DNA of 64,000 bases, from assembly GCA_003116995.1 (NCBI GenBank), contig BDSL01000053.1, positions 434,001 to 498,000 of the forward strand. Direction: 5' to 3'. This stretch comes from Yamagishiella unicocca (Eukaryota; Chlorophyta; Chlorophyceae; Chlamydomonadales; Volvocaceae). The translations under genes were made by a program, and so were the position numbers. Shown one piece after another: positions 61,001-64,000 of the stretch. The notes under the pieces were generated by a model. That model worked only from the letters and a program-made list of their open reading frames with translations. It was not told the origin of the DNA and ran no database searches. Position 1 is the first letter of the stretch. Every line of letters starts with the position of its first letter.

Positions 61001-63361
61001 ATGGGCAGGGAATGAGCCGGCAATGGCAGGCCCCCGGTTCGGTTGTGGTGCCTCCCCCAGGGCCACAACCGCTGTTCCTTCTCACTATGTTGTTGCTCCC
61101 CCACTGGGTCTTGTTCCTGGTGCGACCTCACCGCCGCTGCTGCGAGCAGGACCGCCAGCGCGCCAACGACGACGGCGGCCGCCGCTCGGCGGAGATGGAG
61201 GCGCTGGTGACGAGCACCGCGCAACTGCAGGAGCAGCTGAAGGTGTGAGGGGGGCAGGGCGGAGAGGGGACAGGGCGGAGAGGGGACAGGGCGGGGACCC
61301 ACCCCCGATGCTGCTGCAACATCGACATAAAAACACGTGTCTGCATCCTTTATCCTCAACGACCCCGCGACCACCCCGCGACCACCCTGCCTCATCCCGC
61401 CTCACCCCGCCTCACCCCCGCAGCGCTCCGAAGCCCGGTCGGAGCGGCTCATGGTGCAGCTGGCTGAGGAGCAGGAGGCGCGGAGGCGGGCGGCGGAGGC
61501 GGCGGACGCGCAGCGAGACACGCTCATGGCAAAGCTCAAACAGGTGGGGCGAATCTCCCCTGATGCAGGCATCACCTGTGCTGTCAGGCCCACGCTACGA
61601 TTTAACCGCGTCCATGCCCGACTTCCAGTCACGGCTACCGTGTACTTTGATTATGATAGCAGGAGCAAGTATGCTCATGGAGCCCCCGAAGAGGTTCTTG
61701 GTAAAATATTTGAGGCGTTGTACCCCCGTGTGTCGTCTGGGCTTCCACGCCTGCGTGCAGGTTTCCGCCAGCAGTTCCGGCAATCGTGGTGGCGGTGACG
61801 GCGGTGGCGCCAGCAGCGCACAGCTAGAGGACCTGCAGAAGCAGCTGCAGCAGTCGGAGGCCGTGCGACTGGCGCAGGTGGGTGGGTGGCGCAAATGGCG
61901 CAGGAGGGTGGGTGGCGCACGAGGGTGGGTGGGTAGCTGGCTGGGGCCCGCGAAGCGGCTTTCAGGGAGCATCCAGGGAGCATCCAGGGAGCATCCAACA
62001 CCAGGAGGTGCAGTTATCGGTGGATGGAAACAGGCGCCCATGTTGGACAACCGTGCAACCCCCCGAGCCGTTGGCTGCCGCCTGTGGAGAGGTGTGTACG
62101 ATACACGTGCCCTCGTGTCGTACAGGTCGCGGAGCTGCAGGAGCGGCTAACTCGCGCGAACCAGGTGGCGGCGCAGCTGCGGGCGCAGGCCTCCGCAGCT
62201 GACACACCCTGGTCGGCGCCGGCGCCCCCCTCGAGCGGCCTGGACGCGGGTCGTGTACGACAAGAGTACGAGCAGCGGATGGCTGCCATGATCAAGGAAT
62301 ACAAGTGAGTGAGGCCTCCTCCTCCCCAGGATGGGAGCAGCTACCGGGCTTTGTTGTTTGTCCGCCAGCTCCTTGTGCATGGGTTAGTGGGCAGCAGGCG
62401 CCGGTCATCTTTCCCGCACGCGACCCGAGCCCTGTGTCCCGCCGACCTGCTCCTGCCGCCGACCTGCTCCTGCTCCTGCCGCCAACCTGCTCCTGCTCCT
62501 GCCGCCGACCTGACCCTGCTCCTGCCGCCGACCCGCCCCCATTCACCTCGGCCCCGACCGACCTGCGCAGCTCGAAGTCGTCGAACGGCCGCAACGCGTT
62601 GCGTGCTGTGCGGCAGAGCCTGATGCTCATCAAGCGCGGCGGCATGGGCGCACAAGCGGCGCAGGAACGCCTCATGGACGAGCTTCGGGTGCGCGTACGG
62701 GGCGGCTGGGGATGCGGAAAGGGGCTGGGGAACCGGCTCAGGAGTCCGTGTCGGGCGCGCTTTCCGACCGCGTCGACCAACACCGCCACACACCGAAACC
62801 TGTCTCCTCCACTGCGCACTTGCACGAAGGCAAACGTCTCCTACCTTGCTGAGTTTTTTGGTTGCTCTCCTCGAACCAGTTATCAACCAGTTATCGAAGC
62901 TGCCGGCCCTTCCCGTCAAACCCTTAATTTTTATTCAACGGATCACTCCATTGTCTGGTGGGTCACAGGCGGCGGAGGGGGACCTGGACGCGATCGCCTC
63001 CCTCGCGCCCAAGTACGCGCAACCAGCGCTGCCCGCCCTGCCAGCACCCGCCGCCCCCCGCGGCCTCATCGAGACCTCCACCTCCGCCCCCTCGCCCGCG
63101 GCCGGCGCCAGCGCCAGCAGTCGCGGCGGCGACGGCGGCGGTGGCGGTGGCAGATCGGACTCCGAGGCCCCGCCGCCGCCGCGGAGTGGCTCTAAGTCCG
63201 GGACGCCCCCTCCGAGTGACTGGCGGCAGCGTCTGGGAAGTGGTGGCGGTGCGGGGGACACATCCTCCGCCGCCGACACCGGCCGCAGCAGCGGGGCGGG
63301 GGACCGGGGCACGGGCGCCAGCCCGACACGTCGCACGTACGGCGACTGGCGGTCGTCATAG
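49039..63361 (+). CDS. SAGA1/SAGA2-like: SAGA1/SAGA2-like pyrenoid protein: CBM20 starch-binding domain, long coiled coil, C-terminal Rubisco-binding motifs
   Basis: In Chlamydomonas, SAGA proteins sit between the Rubisco matrix and starch sheath of the pyrenoid. Exons: 49039-49206, 49798-49885, 50269-50591, 50887-51273, 51551-51946, 52504-52632, 52937-53062, 53341-53523, 53769-53951, 54328-54432, 54822-54959, 55536-55622, 55766-55903, 56275-56412, 56659-56784, 57112-57236, 57514-57589, 57820-57983, 58295-58394, 58782-58865, 59283-59441, 59791-59892, 60514-60657, 61150-61242, 61424-61543, 61761-61877, 62126-62304, 62571-62688, 62969-63361; phases agree, about 1,562 aa. Residues 1-85 are Ala/Arg/Ser-rich like a chloroplast transit peptide. 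CBM20 spans about 127-231 (CRFVVPEYP, LLLVGSCRELGEWDP, YEWEKGGNRIL, FPWG). Coiled coil runs from about 323 to 1430 with Glu/Gln/Leu/Ala heptads. The tail has DWRQRL (1516-1521) and ends GDWRSS. Whether it is SAGA1 or SAGA2 is unresolved. Exon 6 needs a GC donor. Confidence 0.85.
49338..49675. repeat. About 53-bp tandem repeat, 6-7 units, SAGA-like intron 1
   Basis: Each unit contains GTGCGGACAGCTGGCGGCAC followed by a G/T-rich tail; unit length varies by a few bases through G-run changes. Confidence 0.85.
49942..50060. repeat. 11-12-bp tandem repeat, SAGA-like intron 2
   Basis: GTCAGGTGGGG units with small variants, beginning about 55 bp after the exon 2 donor. Confidence 0.8.
50382..51005 (+). 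other. CBM20 starch-binding domain of the SAGA-like gene (split by one intron)
   Basis: Coded by the end of exon 3 and start of exon 4. The family pattern G-S-x-x-E-L-G-x-W-D-P is present as GSCRELGEWDP. A second Trp lies in GGGWVADVP, and WEKGGNR matches the W-E-x-G-x-N-R block that binds glucan. Intron 3 interrupts the domain at the strand before MVIRGEG. Confidence 0.8.
51421..51505 (+). repeat. Family I, copy in SAGA-like intron 4
   Basis: Contains GTTCTCCAGCATGCATCTCG, then CTAAACGGTTTTTTCTCGCA and TCCACGG. Confidence 0.75.
52258..52390. repeat. 17-bp tandem repeat, about 7 units, SAGA-like intron 5
   Basis: CGCCTCTCTCCTCACCC units. They resemble the polypyrimidine tract and acceptor of the same intron (CTCTCTCCTCGCCCCGCAG, ending 52503). 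Confidence 0.85.
55150..55534. repeat. 21-bp tandem repeat, about 18 units, ending at the exon 12 acceptor
   Basis: CTGCTGCCCGCCCCCTCCTCG units fill intron 11. The final unit reads CTGCTGCCCAG and serves as the 3' splice site before base 55536. Two units are one base shorter, which shifts the ORFs that cross the array. Confidence 0.9.
57690..57790 (+). repeat. Dispersed intron repeat family III, two adjacent partial copies
   Basis: GGTTTGTCGGCCGTGGGTTC and GTTTGTCGGCCGTGGATTTG in SAGA-like intron 17. Reverse-complement copies lie in SECA2 introns near 33225-33265, 33690-33735 and 45205-45250. Confidence 0.65.
58553..58606 (+). repeat. Dispersed intron repeat family IV
   Basis: CATGCGCCAACTATCCTGTC, then TGTAAACGGTTTTGAT. 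Related copies are at 40635-40685 (SECA2), 56203-56262 and 60312-60355 (SAGA-like gene). Confidence 0.65.
59133..59220 (+). repeat. Family I, copy in SAGA-like intron 20
   Basis: Nearly full-length copy, ending with GGTCTTCCTCGAACC before the acceptor-proximal C-runs. Confidence 0.75.
60410..60502 (+). repeat. Family I, copy in SAGA-like intron 22
   Basis: Nearly full-length copy just before the acceptor of exon 23. A shorter, reversed copy lies in the same intron at about 59930-59990. Confidence 0.75.
63218..63235 (+). other. Candidate Rubisco-binding motif DWRQRL
   Basis: Fits the published pyrenoid motif [D/N]W[R/K]xx[L/I/V/A] exactly, in a disordered Gly/Ser/Pro tail. Confidence 0.7.
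63344..63361 (+). other. C-terminal DWRSS motif and stop
   Basis: The protein ends in DWRSS then TAG. Rubisco-binding motifs often sit at the exact C-terminus of pyrenoid proteins; here the hydrophobic sixth position is absent because the chain stops. Confidence 0.5.
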
Positions 63362-64000
63362 GTCGACGGGCGGGGGGGGGGATGGGAGTGGGTGGGTTCG
63401 AGGAAGACCCGTGGAGTGGGTGGGTGGGGGGGTTGCATCACCTCCGGGGAGGCGCCGGGGAGGGGAGCTGGCGGGTGACGGTGGTGGGTGGTTGTGAGGT
63501 AAGAGGGCTCAGGATGCAGAGGTGAGCAGAGAGTTTCCTCCGCTCCCTAGGGGACTACTCGGGACCCCTCTACTTTCCACGTCGAGTTGCCGGATATTTT
63601 CGCAAGCCCTCCCTCCCAGGGGAAGATTGCGTTTCGGGGGCAGGCCGGGGAGGAAGCGTTGAGCGATGAAGCGGAGCGAGCTACCGTTCCGAGTCAGCGC
63701 ACCCTCATGTGTTAGCTGCAGGACATGCGATCACTCCAGGTTGCTATGTTGTGCTGGGACTTACTGGCCGAGGCGCAGCTACGTCCTATCCTATATCGAC
63801 CAAACCACCGGCGAGAGGGAGGCGAACTGCGTGCCGTGGTTTTCGACCCCCCGAAACATCCTGTTTCAGGCCGCTATAAAAAGGTGTCCTGGTTTCACGG
63901 GGTCTTGGGGGCACGTGGGGGCACGTTACCTAAATCTAAATACCTTATGACTTGTCGGTGTCGTAAGCAGTTTCCATAAGGCCTCTGTCGGCTCGTGTTA
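63362..64000. other. Downstream of the SAGA-like gene
   Basis: Likely 3' UTR and intergenic sequence. It begins with a partial family I block (TTCGAGGAAGACCCGTGGAG near 63398). No TGTAA was seen before the window end and no further gene was recognised. Confidence 0.4.

Overview
This window looks like nuclear DNA of a green alga of the volvocine/Chlamydomonas type. The base composition is GC-rich. Genes are split into many short exons with clean GT-AG borders. Introns are full of minisatellites, and the proteins are rich in Ala, Gly and Pro. The gene content (a pyrenoid SAGA-like protein, a chloroplast SECA2, and receptor-like kinases with repetitive ectodomains) points the same way. The species cannot be fixed from sequence alone. 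All exon borders below were placed by hand from splice signals, reading phase and protein-family similarity.

Left third (1-31,110), mostly minus strand: a dispersed array of one receptor-like family. Copy A (3411 to beyond base 1) is cut by the window edge. Copy B (13631-7885) is complete, with a signal peptide, a beta-helix-like ectodomain, a Pro-rich stretch, one membrane span and a TKL-like kinase. C (about 5054-4545) is only a fragment. Copy D (31110-27073) has ectodomain and membrane span but no kinase. Between them lie a 1.2-kb foldback element (5110-6327), a probable small element (14071-15227) and an uncertain minus-strand ORF (17673-16138). On the plus strand at 18467-24052 is a 12-exon SEC1/KEULE-type SM protein, a regulator of vesicle fusion.

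Right half (32,208-63,361): two large chloroplast-related genes placed head to head. SECA2 (minus, 47706-32208, 31 exons, about 1,625 aa) encodes the second plastid preprotein-translocase ATPase. The plus-strand gene at 49039-63361 (29 exons, about 1,562 aa) has a transit-peptide-like start, a CBM20 starch-binding domain, a very long coiled coil and a C-terminal tail with a Rubisco-binding motif. This is the architecture of the Chlamydomonas SAGA1/SAGA2 proteins that link Rubisco matrix to pyrenoid starch sheath, and it is the most interesting gene here. Its start codon lies about 1.33 kb from that of SECA2.

Introns of SECA2, the SAGA-like gene and copy D share several short dispersed repeat families. 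Several minisatellites grow directly out of splice sites, in one case giving three in-frame 5' splice sites. No rRNA genes, tRNA genes, CRISPR arrays or bacterial-type features were seen.
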